A stretch of DNA of 64,000 nucleotides from Verrucomicrobiales bacterium (GCA_028712475.1 JAQTQB010000003.1:1-64000), one strand, 5' to 3'; shown: positions 1 through 8,339, numbered from the stretch's first letter. Numbers and translations are program-made. Notes: generated by a model not told the origin, from the sequence alone.

Positions 1-1759
1 TAAATTGCGCCGCTGAATCCGTCAGTTGAAAATGCTCCACACGGCGTTCACCAAACGGACGCCACAGCGAGATGTCACAATCATCTTCGCCGCCGAGAAA
101 ACCGACGACTTTAATGTCCGGCGGCAGCAACGCGCGGACGCCGGCGAGTGAATCCGAGCGTTCGGAATACACCGTGTAAACCTTCAGCGCGCGATTGATC
201 AGGCGCTGGTCGGGGTATCGCGCGTGCGCCTTGGACAAAATGGTTTTGGCCGGCCACAGCGGGCGGTCCGGCACCACGATCACAATGATGAAGGCAAAAA
301 TCAAAACCACGCCGACCAGTCCGCGCCACCACCACCGGCGGATGATTTCCGATTGCGCCGGGCCGATGAGCAGCAGCGGCAGCAGCAGCGGATAGTAGGG
401 CGCAATGAGCCGCGCCGTAGTGGTCATCCCCGATTTCATGCAATAGACCGCTAGCGAAACCCACGCCGCCAGCAGCACGCACCTGCAAAGCGCGGCGGGA
501 ATTTCAGTGCGGAATCCGCACTCGCCGCGTCGCATTCCGCACTTCCCAAGGACGGCAACCGCCAGCAGCAGGCTGACGCCAAACCCGAGGCCCGCCCAAT
601 CTTCCGTGGGCAGTTCGCCAATCGCAAAAAATCCGCCGTCGAAATAGTTGTCCGCCGCCGTGACCATGAAATGCGGCATGAACAGAGGCGCGTGCAGGTT
701 CCACCATCCGGCCAGCGGAAAAATGGGCGGGATGAAATTGACCAGCAGGATTTGAAAGCTGTGGCCCCAAAGCCCCACCCACGGGTTCTTCATGATCATG
801 AACGCCGGTTCCAGTTTCGCGCCCGACCAGTCGCCGCAATAATGAATGTTCAAAATGGCCATCGGCAGGAACGAGACCAGCGCCGCCAGCAAAATCATAA
901 ACGCGGTTGCAACAATTTTTTTCCGCAACAATGGCAGCACGGCAAAAATCAAAATTGCCCACGGCAGCAGCAGCGGCAGATTGCTGGGCTTGGCTCCCGT
1001 CAACAGCGCCGCTGCGAGAATGGAATGCCACACGTCCGCCGTCCGCCGCGAACGCCATGCCCGCGCGGCAAAATCAACCGCCGCCAGCGCGTAGGCCGTG
1101 GGGAAAGTGTCGTTGGCGATGCTGCCCGCCTGCAGCAGAAAATTATAGCCGGTCGGCAGCAGCCACATCCATTGCCACGCCACGCGGGCGCGGACGCCCA
1201 GCCGCGTGAAGATGCTGAAAACCAGTCCTGGCAGCAGCAGGAACGGGATGAAGTTGACCAGGAACAGCGCGCGGTCGGACTTCGTGAACAGCAGCAGCGG
1301 CGCGGTCAGCCATTCGAAGCCGCAGGCGCGGTCGTTCATCCGGTAGTTCTCGGTATGCACCCAGAACCAATGGTCGTGCGCCAGCCATTGCAGGACGCGC
1401 GCCACGCGATAGTTCAGCCCGGTGTAATTGCTCGGCGGATACAGCGCGCCACCCAGAAAAATCAGGACGGCCAGCGCTGCGAAACACAGCGGCAGCGGAC
1501 GACGGAAGCGGCGGGCGAGCGCGCGGAAGCGAAGATGGAAGATGGAGAATGGAAAATGGCCGCCTATCTTCAATCCTCGATTCTCAATCCTCGCCGTCAG
1601 GAACCAGTTGCGCCCTGCCAGAAGAAAAATTACGAAGGCGGCAAAGGCGATTCCGTAGCCGGTGCGGTTCAACTGACCGAAGGCCGAAAGCGTCCAGCCC
1701 GCCGCGACTGCGAATGCGGAAACCCAGAGCCAGAGCCGGACGAGCGGGACGAATGACAT
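1..1759 (-). CDS. Multi-pass GT-C-like membrane protein, partial (C-terminus off the window)
   Basis: The minus strand is open from an ATG at 1759 to the window edge (586 codons, no stop), so the C-terminus is missing. The translation starts MSFVPLVRLWLWVSAFAVAA and alternates about ten hydrophobic segments with short Arg/Trp-rich loops, including ANDTFPTAYALAAVDFAARA. This layout resembles GT-C (GT39/ArnT-like) glycosyltransferases that use polyprenyl-linked sugars at the inner membrane. I see no decisive catalytic motif, so the function is inferred from topology and from the neighbouring lipid A genes. It starts 23 bases after the cysE stop. A heptad-repeat palindrome (1531-1593) adds roughly 20 residues after the second membrane segment. 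A long plus-strand reading frame opposite it is a shadow. Confidence 0.75.
   Translation of the reverse strand, partial: MSFVPLVRLWLWVSAFAVAAGWTLSAFGQLNRTGYGIAFAAFVIFLLAGRNWFLTARIENRGLKIGGHFPFSIFHLRFRALARRFRRPLPLCFAALAVLIFLGGALYPPSNYTGLNYRVARVLQWLAHDHWFWVHTENYRMNDRACGFEWLTAPLLLFTKSDRALFLVNFIPFLLLPGLVFSIFTRLGVRARVAWQWMWLLPTGYNFLLQAGSIANDTFPTAYALAAVDFAARAWRSRRTADVWHSILAAALLTGAKPSNLPLLLPWAILIFAVLPLLRKKIVATAFMILLAALVSFLPMAILNIHYCGDWSGAKLEPAFMIMKNPWVGLWGHSFQILLVNFIPPIFPLAGWWNLHAPLFMPHFMVTAADNYFDGGFFAIGELPTEDWAGLGFGVSLLLAVAVLGKCGMRRGECGFRTEIPAALCRCVLLAAWVSLAVYCMKSGMTTTARLIAPYYPLLLPLLLIGPAQSEIIRRWWWRGLVGVVLIFAFIIVIVVPDRPLWPAKTILSKAHARYPDQRLINRALKVYTVYSERSDSLAGVRALLPPDIKVVGFLGGEDDCDISLWRPFGERRVEHFQLTDSAAQF
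1531..1593. repeat. Heptad-period repeat, two arms, inside a gene
   Basis: The left arm (1531-1558) is AGATGGA, AGATGGA, GAATGGA, AAATGG. The right arm (1565-1593) is ATCTTCA, ATCCTCG, ATTCTCA, ATCCTCG. Both have period 7 and they are loosely complementary. The element lies in frame in the membrane-protein gene and is translated as part of an apparent insertion between hydrophobic segments. Confidence 0.8.
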
Positions 1760-1782
1760 GGGCTTGATTGGATTTTTGACAA

Positions 1783-2697
1783 TCAAATCTGAAAATCCAC
1801 CGTCGTTTGTTTGTCCGCCTTGCTCAACACGCGCATGTCGAGGCCGTCGTAAATCACCAGCGAGTTCGGCGCGACGCTGTCCATGATGAACACGTTGCCG
1901 CCGATCGTGCTGCCCGCGCCGATGACCGTCTCGCCGCCGAGAATCGTCGCGCCCGGATAAATTGTCACGCGGTCCTCAATCGTCGGATGCCGTTTCTTGC
2001 CGCGCAATTGCTGGCCGCCCGCCGTGGACTTCGCGCCCAGCGTCACGCCATGATACATCTTCACATGGTTGCCGATGGTGGCCGTCTCGCCGACGACCGT
2101 GCCGGTGCAATGATCCACAAAAAAGTGCGAGCCGATCTTCGCGCCCGGATGCAGGTCCATGCCCGTGCGCGCGTGCGCCCACTCGCTCATGATGCGCGGG
2201 ATGAGCGCGACGTTTTTCAAATACAACTCGTGCGCCAGCCGCTGCACCGCGATGGCCTCGACGAACGGATACGAAACCAAAACTTCTTCCTTGCTCGCCG
2301 CCGCCGGGTCGCCATCGAACGCGGCTTCCACGTCCGTCTGCAAGACTTCGCGGATGCGCGGCAGGCTGCCGAGAAATTCCACCGTCAAGCTGTGCGCCGC
2401 CTTCGTGATGTCCTTTTTGGCAAGGCCGGCGGGTGGATTGTATTCCAGGCTCTTGCGGATTTCGTCCTCCAGTTTTCCGAGAACCGAGTCCAGCAGCGCC
2501 GCCGTTTCCATTTTGATTTCCGACGAGTGGACCAGCTTCTCATCAAAGAATCCGGGGAACAGCAGCCGCAGCAAATCCTGCGTGAACGCCGTGACGACGC
2601 GCTTGGACGGCAGGTTTTTCCCGTCCAGATGGTTGATGCCGCCGAGGCGCGCATACGACGCGACGAGTTCGTTCGTGAGTTGAGTGACGGTTTCCAC
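1783..2697 (-). CDS. cysE: Serine O-acetyltransferase, EpsC/SrpH type
   Basis: This cytoplasmic enzyme acetylates L-serine with acetyl-CoA, the first committed step of cysteine synthesis. The 304-residue protein has an alpha-helical N-terminal half of about 180 residues, then a left-handed beta-helix hexapeptide domain. Conserved stretches are LHPGAKIGSHFFVDHCTGTV (active-site His/Asp region) and GETATIGNHVKMYHGVTLGA, with the family Gly-rich turn near IGGNVF. The length and long N-terminal region fit the EpsC-like branch rather than the shorter E. coli CysE. It follows waaF in the same direction, separated by a repeat palindrome that could insulate it from the lipid A genes. The start ATG at 2697 gives a full-length N-terminus; no strong ribosome binding site is visible. 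Confidence 0.93.
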   Translation of the reverse strand: METVTQLTNELVASYARLGGINHLDGKNLPSKRVVTAFTQDLLRLLFPGFFDEKLVHSSEIKMETAALLDSVLGKLEDEIRKSLEYNPPAGLAKKDITKAAHSLTVEFLGSLPRIREVLQTDVEAAFDGDPAAASKEEVLVSYPFVEAIAVQRLAHELYLKNVALIPRIMSEWAHARTGMDLHPGAKIGSHFFVDHCTGTVVGETATIGNHVKMYHGVTLGAKSTAGGQQLRGKKRHPTIEDRVTIYPGATILGGETVIGAGSTIGGNVFIMDSVAPNSLVIYDGLDMRVLSKADKQTTVDFQI

Positions 2698-2740
2698 AGC
2701 AGCGATTTACCACAAAGTCGTGAAGACAAAAAGAAAAGAC

Positions 2741-2838
2741 TTTAACCACAAAGACACCAAGACACGAAGCTTTTGAAAAATCCAATGGTTCGCAAATCTA
2801 TTTCGTTTCTTGGTGCTTTTGTGCCTTGGTGGTTAAAC
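2741..2838. repeat. AACCACAAAG-type inverted repeat between cysE and waaF
   Basis: The left arm (2741-2769) begins TTTAACCACAAAGACACCAA and the right arm (about 2807-2838) ends GTGCCTTGGTGGTTAAA. They form a long imperfect hairpin. A second degenerate half-site (TTACCACAAAG) lies just before it at 2707. The right arm contains the TAA stop codon of waaF (2833-2835). I recognise this arm sequence as a type common in environmental bacterial genomes. Confidence 0.85.
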
Positions 2839-3975
2839 CGTTTTCAGAACGGCTTCAACGACGCGCTCCACGCTGATGCCGTTCATGCAGCGGAAATCAA
2901 TCGGGCATTCGCGCAGAAAACACGGCGAACACGGTGCGTCGGATTTGATCAAACGGTGCCGCGCGTCGCCCGGCAAACCCGGCCCGGTCAGTTCCGGCGA
3001 CGTGCTGCCGAAAGGCGCGACGACTGGCGTGCCCAGCGCGGCGGCGACGTGCATGGGGCCGGTGTCGTTCGTGAGCAGGACGCGGCAAATCTTCAGGAGC
3101 GCCATGAGTTCGCGGAGAGAAGTCTGGCCGGACAAATTGCGGATTGCGGATTGCGGATTGCGGATTGCAGATTCGATTCGGGCGGTCAACTGAAGGTCGC
3201 CTTTGCCGCCGAACAAAAGCCAGGCGCAGTTTGTGCGGTTTTGAATTTCCTGCGCGGCGGCAATGAATCTTTCCACGGGCCAGCGCTTGGCGGGGCCGTA
3301 TTCCGCGCCGGGATTCAAGCCGAAAACCGGCCCGTCATTTTTCTCCAGCCCGAATTTTTTCTTCGCCGCTTCAATTTCATCCGGCATCACCGTCAACAGT
3401 GGCGCAAGCGGTTCAGGATTTGCACCCAGCGCGGCGGCGAGGTGCAGATACTCGTGGATATGATGTGCGTTCGTAACTGCGCACGGCAGAGCGTGGCTGT
3501 TTGAATCTGGCCGCTGACTGCCGCCAGCAGCCACGAGTTTTTGGATTTCCGCCGCCGTTCGCTTGTGCATTTTCACCGCGTTGGTGCGCGGCGCGACAGT
3601 TTGCGTCAGGAAAAAATTCCGCCACGGACGCGCGTAGCCGACGCGCTGCGGGATTCCCGCGAGCCACGTTTCAATCGCCGAGCGCGGTGAGTTTGGCAGC
3701 ACGAGCGCGAGATCAAATTCGCCGGCGCGCAGTTGTTTGCCGATGGAGAAAACGCCTTCGCCCGGCGCAAACGAAATTGTTTCGTTCACCGCCGGATGAT
3801 TTAGCCAGAGGTCTTTAAGCTTTTCCGGCGTGAGCAGCGCGATGTGTGCGTCGTGAAATTTCTCCCGCAGCCGCAGCAGCGCGGGCGTGGTCATCACCGC
3901 GTCGCCCAGCCAATTGGTGCTTCGCACCAAAATTCTGCGTGGATGGAGGATGGAGGATGGAGGATGGCTTGCCAT
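2833..3975 (-). CDS. waaF: ADP-heptose:LPS heptosyltransferase II-like (GT9)
   Basis: This glycosyltransferase family 9 enzyme adds heptose to the LPS inner core at the cytoplasmic face of the inner membrane. The core starts ILVRSTNWLGDAVMTTPALL, the hallmark WaaF N-terminus. Family blocks PAKRWPVERF and LLTNDTGPMHVAAALGTPVV follow, with a Cys-rich end (CSPCFLREC). I place the start at the ATG at 3975, inside a heptad repeat, giving 380 residues and the N-terminus MASHPPSSILHPRRILVRS. The open frame extends upstream to 4221, but that part is antisense-like shadow of lpxL. A second repeat adds [12 protein letters not shown] in frame (3136-3180), and the stop codon lies in a third repeat. lpxL ends 2 bases upstream, so the genes are probably co-transcribed. 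Confidence 0.92.
   Translation of the reverse strand: MASHPPSSILHPRRILVRSTNWLGDAVMTTPALLRLREKFHDAHIALLTPEKLKDLWLNHPAVNETISFAPGEGVFSIGKQLRAGEFDLALVLPNSPRSAIETWLAGIPQRVGYARPWRNFFLTQTVAPRTNAVKMHKRTAAEIQKLVAAGGSQRPDSNSHALPCAVTNAHHIHEYLHLAAALGANPEPLAPLLTVMPDEIEAAKKKFGLEKNDGPVFGLNPGAEYGPAKRWPVERFIAAAQEIQNRTNCAWLLFGGKGDLQLTARIESAIRNPQSAIRNLSGQTSLRELMALLKICRVLLTNDTGPMHVAAALGTPVVAPFGSTSPELTGPGLPGDARHRLIKSDAPCSPCFLRECPIDFRCMNGISVERVVEAVLKTV
3136..3180. repeat. Heptad tandem repeat (ATTGCGG) inside waaF
   Basis: At least four exact ATTGCGG units are followed by degenerate units (ATTGCAG, ATTCG, ATTCG). On the coding strand this reads as the heptapeptide NPQSAIR, in frame in waaF. The same unit on the same coding strand occurs in thiD at 52377. 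Confidence 0.95.
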
Positions 3976-4000
3976 TTCTATTCTCCATCCTCCATCTTCG
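3941..4000. repeat. Heptad palindrome (GGATGGA) at the lpxL/waaF junction
   Basis: The left arm (3941-3967) repeats GGATGGA. The right arm (3976-4000) carries the complementary TTCTCCA, TCCTCCA series. The element holds the last residues and TAG stop of lpxL (3978-3980) and the ATG of waaF (3973-3975), so the boundary between the two genes is made of repeat DNA. Confidence 0.95.
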
Positions 4001-4901
4001 TTTCTGCCTTCACAGGCTTCGCAGGTTTCCAGCGCTTGTGAACCCAGAACCAGTTGGCGGGGTCGCGGCGCACGGCGGCTTCGAGGGCGCGGTTGACGTC
4101 CAGCATGATGTCCGCGGTGGAACGGGCGACGCCGTTTATGCGCGTGGGAATTTCGTCGCCCACTTCGATGTGCCATTTGGCCAGGCCGGTGCGGTAGCAG
4201 ATGGAGGTGTGCAGCGGGCAATTATAACGAAGCGCAAAAACCGCCGACGCGGCGGAGGTGGAACAGTCGTGGCCGAGGAATGGCAGGCGCAATCCGTTGC
4301 GGCCCGCGTGCTGGTCCGCGAGCAGGCCGAGCAGCAGGCCGGTGTCGCTCATGGCCTCCTTGAGCGCGGCGGCATCGGTGCGCCGCTCGAAAAAACGGCA
4401 GTCGGAGGTCTGGCGCAGGGACACCATGATGCGGTTGAGCGCGGGCTGTTTGAGGGCGCGATACGTTGCGGCGCATTTGAAGACGGGCACGAACTGGCCG
4501 AACCGGGCGTAAAGCTCGAAGTTGCCAAAATGCCCGATGGCCACGATCCGGCTTTGCGGCCCGGCGTTGGCTTCGTGCGGCACAATGCTTTTCGCGAACT
4601 TAAAATCAAAATGCGGATGCATCTGCCACGGGAGCATCGCCGCAGTTTTGATGGCGCTGCAGTAATTTTCGCCGATGCGCCGGAAATTTTCCTTCGCGAT
4701 GGCGCGGATTTCCTGCGGCGATTTTTCGCTGCCAAAGCACAGCGTGAGATTGTCCAAAGCCACCTTCCGGTGCCGCGCGTCGAGCCAGTAGGCCAGCGCG
4801 CCCAGCGTCCGGCCCAGCCGCGCGACCCAGACCAGCGGCAACGCCTGCAAAATGGCGACCACGCCGCGCGCCAGATAATAAATCAGCGTGTCCATGTTCA
4901 C
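3978..4901 (-). CDS. lpxL: Lipid A lauroyl-type acyltransferase
   Basis: This LpxL/HtrB-family acyltransferase transfers a secondary acyl chain to lipid A at the inner membrane. The 307-residue protein has an N-terminal hydrophobic segment (LIYYLARGVVAILQALPLVW), then the catalytic HX4E-type motif GHFGNFE near residue 140. Further family blocks are LLADQHAGRNGLRLPFLG and DPANWFWVHKRW near the C-terminus. Its start overlaps the lpxK stop by four bases (ATGA), which suggests translational coupling. The last residues, KMEDGE, and the stop come from the heptad repeat at 3941-4000. The native C-terminus has therefore probably been replaced. The exact acyl donor cannot be told from sequence. Confidence 0.92.
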   Translation of the reverse strand: MNMDTLIYYLARGVVAILQALPLVWVARLGRTLGALAYWLDARHRKVALDNLTLCFGSEKSPQEIRAIAKENFRRIGENYCSAIKTAAMLPWQMHPHFDFKFAKSIVPHEANAGPQSRIVAIGHFGNFELYARFGQFVPVFKCAATYRALKQPALNRIMVSLRQTSDCRFFERRTDAAALKEAMSDTGLLLGLLADQHAGRNGLRLPFLGHDCSTSAASAVFALRYNCPLHTSICYRTGLAKWHIEVGDEIPTRINGVARSTADIMLDVNRALEAAVRRDPANWFWVHKRWKPAKPVKAETKMEDGE

Positions 4902-6070
4902 CTGAAACAGATTTTACGGACGCAATCCTGGAAGTCGTTCGCCCCGGCGACAATCTTGATCTCGACGCGCATGAAAAATATCGGCAGGTCGCGCCGGTCA
5001 ATTTTCGGGAAGCGCACGGCGTCCTTTTGCGTGGTGATGATGACTTCGGCCTGGCGTTTTTTTGCGCGGTTGATCACGTTGATGACTTCCTGCTGCGTGA
5101 ACCGGTGATGGTCGGCGAAGCGTTTGGAATAGACGAGTTCGCCGCCGAGCTTCACGAGGCTTTGCTCGAAGCTTTCCGGCTGTGCGATGCCGCTCAACGA
5201 CGCGACCTTTTTTCCTTTCATAAATTCCAGGCCCATGCGCTCGCCGCTGAACACGTCCTCGAAATAAAGCGGATGATGCACGCACTCGATGACGGGGGCG
5301 TCGGAGTTTAATCTGGCGATCCGTTCGCGCAGTTCCGCCGTGTTGCCGTCGCTTTTGGTGATGAAAATCGTGTGGGCGCGCGAGAGGTGCGAGGGCGGCT
5401 CGCGCAGGGTGCCGCGCGGGAGGAGATGCTCGTTGCCGAACGGCTGCTGGCGGTCAATCAGCACGACATCGTGGCGGCGTCCGCGCAGATGCCAGTATTG
5501 AAACCCGTCGTCGAGCAGCAGCGTGTCGCAGCCGAACTTTTCAATCGCGTAGCGTCCGCTCTTCACGCGGTCTTTGTCCACGAGCACGACGACGTCCTTT
5601 AAATTGGACGCGAGCATGTAGGGTTCGTCGCCGGCGGTCTCGGAATCGAGCAGGAGCGATTTGCCGTCGGACACGACGCGCGGCGGCGTCTGGTCTTCGC
5701 GCAATAGAATTTTGTTGATGAACTTCTGGTGCAGCGGCGCGGGTTTGGAACGGTAGCCGCGCGAAAGGATCGCCACGTTGCGACCGGCGTCGCGGAGTTC
5801 GCGCGCAAATTTTTCCACGACGGGGGTTTTGCCGGTTCCGCCGACGGTGAGGTTGCCGATGGCGATGACCTGGACGCCGAGCGTTTTGTCGCGGAGGATG
5901 CGGACGTTGTAAAGCCAGAGGCGGATTTTGACGGCGACCTGGAATACTTTCGAGCCGCCAAACAACGTGGTGCGCGTCAGCTTCGCCTTAAAATCGTGTC
6001 GCTCCTCGAAAACGACTTCAAGGAAGAAAGTTTCTAAAGCTTCGGCCCAGGCCCGGAAAGTTTCGCGCAT
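4898..6070 (-). CDS. lpxK: Tetraacyldisaccharide 4'-kinase
   Basis: LpxK phosphorylates the 4' position of the lipid A disaccharide at the inner membrane, using ATP. The 390-residue protein has the expected N-terminal amphipathic region and the P-loop [20 protein letters not shown] near residue 95, then ILSRGYRSK. The DDGFQYW motif lies at about residues 205-210. It is somewhat longer than typical LpxK proteins because of its N-terminal segment ([20 protein letters not shown]). It is the first gene of lpxK-lpxL-waaF and overlaps lpxL by four bases. The gap upstream (6071-6208) contains a palindromic repeat. Confidence 0.95.
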   Translation of the reverse strand: MRETFRAWAEALETFFLEVVFEERHDFKAKLTRTTLFGGSKVFQVAVKIRLWLYNVRILRDKTLGVQVIAIGNLTVGGTGKTPVVEKFARELRDAGRNVAILSRGYRSKPAPLHQKFINKILLREDQTPPRVVSDGKSLLLDSETAGDEPYMLASNLKDVVVLVDKDRVKSGRYAIEKFGCDTLLLDDGFQYWHLRGRRHDVVLIDRQQPFGNEHLLPRGTLREPPSHLSRAHTIFITKSDGNTAELRERIARLNSDAPVIECVHHPLYFEDVFSGERMGLEFMKGKKVASLSGIAQPESFEQSLVKLGGELVYSKRFADHHRFTQQEVINVINRAKKRQAEVIITTQKDAVRFPKIDRRDLPIFFMRVEIKIVAGANDFQDCVRKICFR

Positions 6071-6127
6071 TGCGGTCTAATGTGCCAAGCGCGCGCAGTC
6101 GCGGCAAGATTGGTTGTAAACCAGATT

Positions 6128-6199
6128 GGCGGGGCGAGACTCCCGGCGAGCCGTGGTGACCGTCTGCAAAGACCGGCTTGCGAGGACGCTCGCCCCACC
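6128..6199. repeat. REP-like palindrome between lpxK and the suf operon
   Basis: The left arm starts GGCGGGGCGAGACTCCCGGC and the right arm ends GAGGACGCTCGCCCCACC. They pair with a few mismatches around a loop of about 15 bases. The element lies in the 138-bp gap downstream of the suf operon and could act as a transcription terminator-like hairpin or be a mobile repeat. Confidence 0.75.
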
Positions 6200-6208
6200 G
6201 GATAAATT

Positions 6209-6685
6209 TCAAAAGCCGAGCTTGGCGATTTCCTGCTGCAAGGCGGTCTGGAAATCCTGCACGTCGGCGGCAGACGGTTTGTAGCCCGCTACTTTCGGCA
6301 CGACGCCGAGCCGTCCGGTCTGGTCCAAATACCAGTCGGCGCTCTGGCCGTCGCTGAAAGTTACCTTGCCGCTGATCATCGCGCCGGGCTTGGTGATTTG
6401 ATCCACGCTCACGGAAACATTGCCGCCGACGGGTGGCAGCGGTGTCTCGTTGCCGGGCAACGCAGCGGCAGCCACGGCCGGCTTTGCGGCAGCGGGCGGG
6501 GCGACAACTTTGGGCGGTTCGGGATCTTTCGGCGTCAGTTTCAAATCATCCACGAGGAAGCGGACTTCCATGTAGGTGAGTTTGACGCCGAATTCCGACA
6601 GCAGCCGGTTTTGGATTTCCGAAAGTTTCGCGCCTTCAATAATCCAGGCGCTGACACGCTGGCGTTGGGCTTCGTCTAAATTCAT
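6209..6685 (-). CDS. Conserved hypothetical protein, last gene of the suf operon
   Basis: I do not recognise a named family. The 158-residue protein has a charged helical N-terminus (MNLDEAQRQRVSAWIIEGAK, then LSEIQNRLLSEFGVKLTYME), which looks like a small helix-turn-helix-like module. A Pro/Ala-rich linker follows at about 75-100. The C-terminal part is beta-rich (ISGKVTFSDGQSADWYLDQT). I start it at the ATG at 6685, four bases after the sufC stop; the longer frame to 6742 would overlap sufC coding. Its position suggests co-expression with sufC. There is no signal peptide, so it is probably cytoplasmic. A role in Fe-S assembly is only a guess from position. Confidence 0.8.
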   Translation of the reverse strand: MNLDEAQRQRVSAWIIEGAKLSEIQNRLLSEFGVKLTYMEVRFLVDDLKLTPKDPEPPKVVAPPAAAKPAVAAAALPGNETPLPPVGGNVSVSVDQITKPGAMISGKVTFSDGQSADWYLDQTGRLGVVPKVAGYKPSAADVQDFQTALQQEIAKLGF

Positions 6686-6689
6686 TGGT

Positions 6690-7460
6690 TCAAACAGTAG
6701 CCGCTTCGCTGTTGAGAATCCAATCGTAACCTTTCGCCTCAAGTTCGAGTGCGAGGTCCTTGCCGCCGGTTTTCACGATGCGGCCGTCCACCAAAACGTG
6801 GACGAAATCCGGCACGATGAAATTCAGCAGCCGCTGATAATGCGTGATGACCAACTGCGCGTTGTCGGCGCGCTTCAAGGCGTTGACGCCGTGGCTGACG
6901 ACTTTGAGCGCGTCAATGTCCAGGCCGGAATCGGTTTCGTCGAGGATGGCGAGCTTGGGTTCCAGCACGGCCATCTGGAAAATTTCCGCGCGCTTCTTCT
7001 CGCCTCCGGAGAAACCTTCGTTCACCGAGCGCTTGAGCAGGTCTTCCTTGAGTTCGAGCAGCTTCATCTTTTCTTTGACGAGCGCGAGAAAATCAATCGC
7101 GTCAAGCTCCGGCAGGCCCTGATGCTTGCGGATCTCGTTGAAGGCGGCCTTGAGAAAGTAGGTGCTGTTCACGCCGGGGATCTCGACCGGATATTGGAAC
7201 GCAAGGAACAAACCTTCACGGGCGCGCTCCTCGGGATCGAGGTCGAGCAGGTCTTTGCCGCAATAAAGCACTTCGCCGGCGGAAACTTCGTAGCCATCGC
7301 GGCCCGCGAGCACGGCGGCCAGCGTGCTCTTGCCGCTGCCGTTCGGCCCCATGACGGCGTGGACTTCGCCCGCCTTGATGGTGAGGCTGATGCCTTTGAG
7401 GATCTGTTTGCCCTCCACGCCGGCGTGGAGGTTTTTGATTTCGAGGATGGTTTTGCTCAT
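6690..7460 (-). CDS. sufC: Fe-S cluster assembly ATPase SufC
   Basis: SufC is the ABC-type ATPase of the SufBCD scaffold that assembles iron-sulfur clusters in the cytoplasm. The 256-residue protein carries Walker A (MGPNGSGKSTLAAVLAG) near residue 38, the ABC signature FSGGEKKRAEIFQ near 150, and Walker B (PKLAILDETDSGLDIDALK) near 170, with the SufC-type Asp-Ser-Gly-Leu-Asp. Its ATG overlaps the stop of the HEPN-like gene by four bases. Translation of sufC may therefore depend on the gene inserted upstream. No sufD, sufS or sufU is visible nearby, so the rest of the pathway must lie elsewhere. Confidence 0.97.
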   Translation of the reverse strand: MSKTILEIKNLHAGVEGKQILKGISLTIKAGEVHAVMGPNGSGKSTLAAVLAGRDGYEVSAGEVLYCGKDLLDLDPEERAREGLFLAFQYPVEIPGVNSTYFLKAAFNEIRKHQGLPELDAIDFLALVKEKMKLLELKEDLLKRSVNEGFSGGEKKRAEIFQMAVLEPKLAILDETDSGLDIDALKVVSHGVNALKRADNAQLVITHYQRLLNFIVPDFVHVLVDGRIVKTGGKDLALELEAKGYDWILNSEAATV

Positions 7461-8041
7461 GTTGTAAAAAATTGTTTTGCCCGCGATACGTATGGTTGTT
7501 CAAGCCCACCAACATTAAGGAGATATTCTCCGTCTTCGTGCGGAATCAATTCTAAATACCTAGACCAGAGGTTATCAATGTGCCGGCTTGTCATTTTCTG
7601 AAGAGCCTCACACAAAATACAAATATTCTTAACGGCATCTGCTGTTGCCTTAAATCGCGTCACCAAAATATGAGTAATTTTTCCGTCTTTCCGAATAAAG
7701 CGGACTTGGTTCGCGCTACCGCCGTATTCGTCAAATTCTGGGGCATTAGCGTCCGTGTGTGCGTAAAGCCAACTCCTGAAATTTAGGGTTTCACTATGTA
7801 GTTTTTTATATTCTTCAGGAACTATGTCGTCAGTCAGTTTGCCCACGCCGCCGTAATTTTTCATGAAAGGACGGCTATATAAAACGTGAATCGCGACCAA
7901 AAGAGGATAAAAAGTAGGGGCTTCTTCGTTAAGTTTCTGTTCCAAAAAATATGTGCCAAGCTCTTGCGCTTGGCGAAAAGAATCACGAGCGTAAACCGTT
8001 TTCCAGAGCGTGCGTGCGTTGTTTAACTGGTCTTCTGTCAT
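7457..8041 (-). CDS. HEPN-like hypothetical protein inserted between sufB and sufC
   Basis: No family is recognised with certainty. The 194-residue, mostly helical protein contains RSWLYAHTD near residues 90-100. That matches the R-X4-6-H motif of HEPN ribonuclease-like proteins of toxin-antitoxin and defence systems. Its DNA is visibly AT-richer than sufB and sufC, which suggests transfer. I start it at the ATG at 8041 (MTEDQLNNARTLWKTVY), 13 bases after the sufB-tail stop, because the longer frame to 8086 would run into that fragment. It overlaps the sufC ATG by four bases. The HEPN assignment rests on one motif and helix content. It could instead be an unrelated helical protein. Confidence 0.75.
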   Translation of the reverse strand: MTEDQLNNARTLWKTVYARDSFRQAQELGTYFLEQKLNEEAPTFYPLLVAIHVLYSRPFMKNYGGVGKLTDDIVPEEYKKLHSETLNFRSWLYAHTDANAPEFDEYGGSANQVRFIRKDGKITHILVTRFKATADAVKNICILCEALQKMTSRHIDNLWSRYLELIPHEDGEYLLNVGGLEQPYVSRAKQFFTT

Positions 8042-8054
8042 GGGCTCGGTTTTG

Positions 8055-8156
8055 TTATCCCACGCTGCCTTCGAGACTAACACCAAGAAGTTTCTGCGCT
8101 TCGACGGCGAATTCCATCGGCAGTTCCTTGAACACTTCCTTGCAGAAGCCGTTCAT
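8055..8156 (-). pseudogene. Second copy of the sufB 3' end (33-codon ORF)
   Basis: From ATG 8156 to TAA 8055 this reads [20 protein letters not shown] and on to EGSVG. That is identical to the last 32 residues of SufB encoded at 8816-8914. Ten of those 32 codons differ, all synonymously, and the stop is TAA instead of TGA. The ORF overlaps the preceding antitoxin-like gene by four bases (ATGA), so it may be translated. It looks like the tail of a diverged sufB allele left by an insertion and not like a recent duplication. Confidence 0.9.
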
Positions 8157-8335
8157 GCCTTTGCCAGTTTGCGTTTCGGTTTGACGAGTGAAATTAGTTT
8201 GTGCCCAGAAGTTTTTTCGCGCTTCTGGACATCACGCAGCATGGCCTCGATGTCGAAGTTAAATTTTGCCGCGAGATGTTCCTTCGCTTTGCGAACCTCG
8301 GCGACAATCGGGTCTTCCCAAGTTTTTGTTTTCAT
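8153..8335 (-). CDS. Small protein paired with a PIN toxin (putative antitoxin)
   Basis: The 60-residue protein begins [21 protein letters not shown] recognise this pattern from small proteins encoded beside PIN-domain genes. It is acidic and helical at the N-terminus and Lys-rich at the end (KPKRKLAKA). It starts four bases after the stop of the frameshift-restored PIN gene, and its own stop overlaps the sufB-tail ORF. Its likely role is to bind and silence the PIN ribonuclease. That is inferred from gene pairing; no DNA-binding motif is evident. Here the partner follows the toxin, whereas many vapBC pairs have the antitoxin first. Confidence 0.8.
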   Translation of the reverse strand: MKTKTWEDPIVAEVRKAKEHLAAKFNFDIEAMLRDVQKREKTSGHKLISLVKPKRKLAKA

Positions 8336-8339
8336 AATT

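Noticed and set aside
671-1756. A 361-residue plus-strand reading frame
   Set aside because: It lies opposite an unbroken membrane-protein frame on the minus strand, is very Arg/Gln-rich and has no recognisable domain.
3136-3180. CRISPR-like array
   Set aside because: The units are 7 bases long and contiguous, with no spacers and no cas genes.
3846-5108. A 420-residue plus-strand reading frame
   Set aside because: It is antisense to lpxL and lpxK, which have clear family motifs. Long antisense frames are expected in GC-rich genes.
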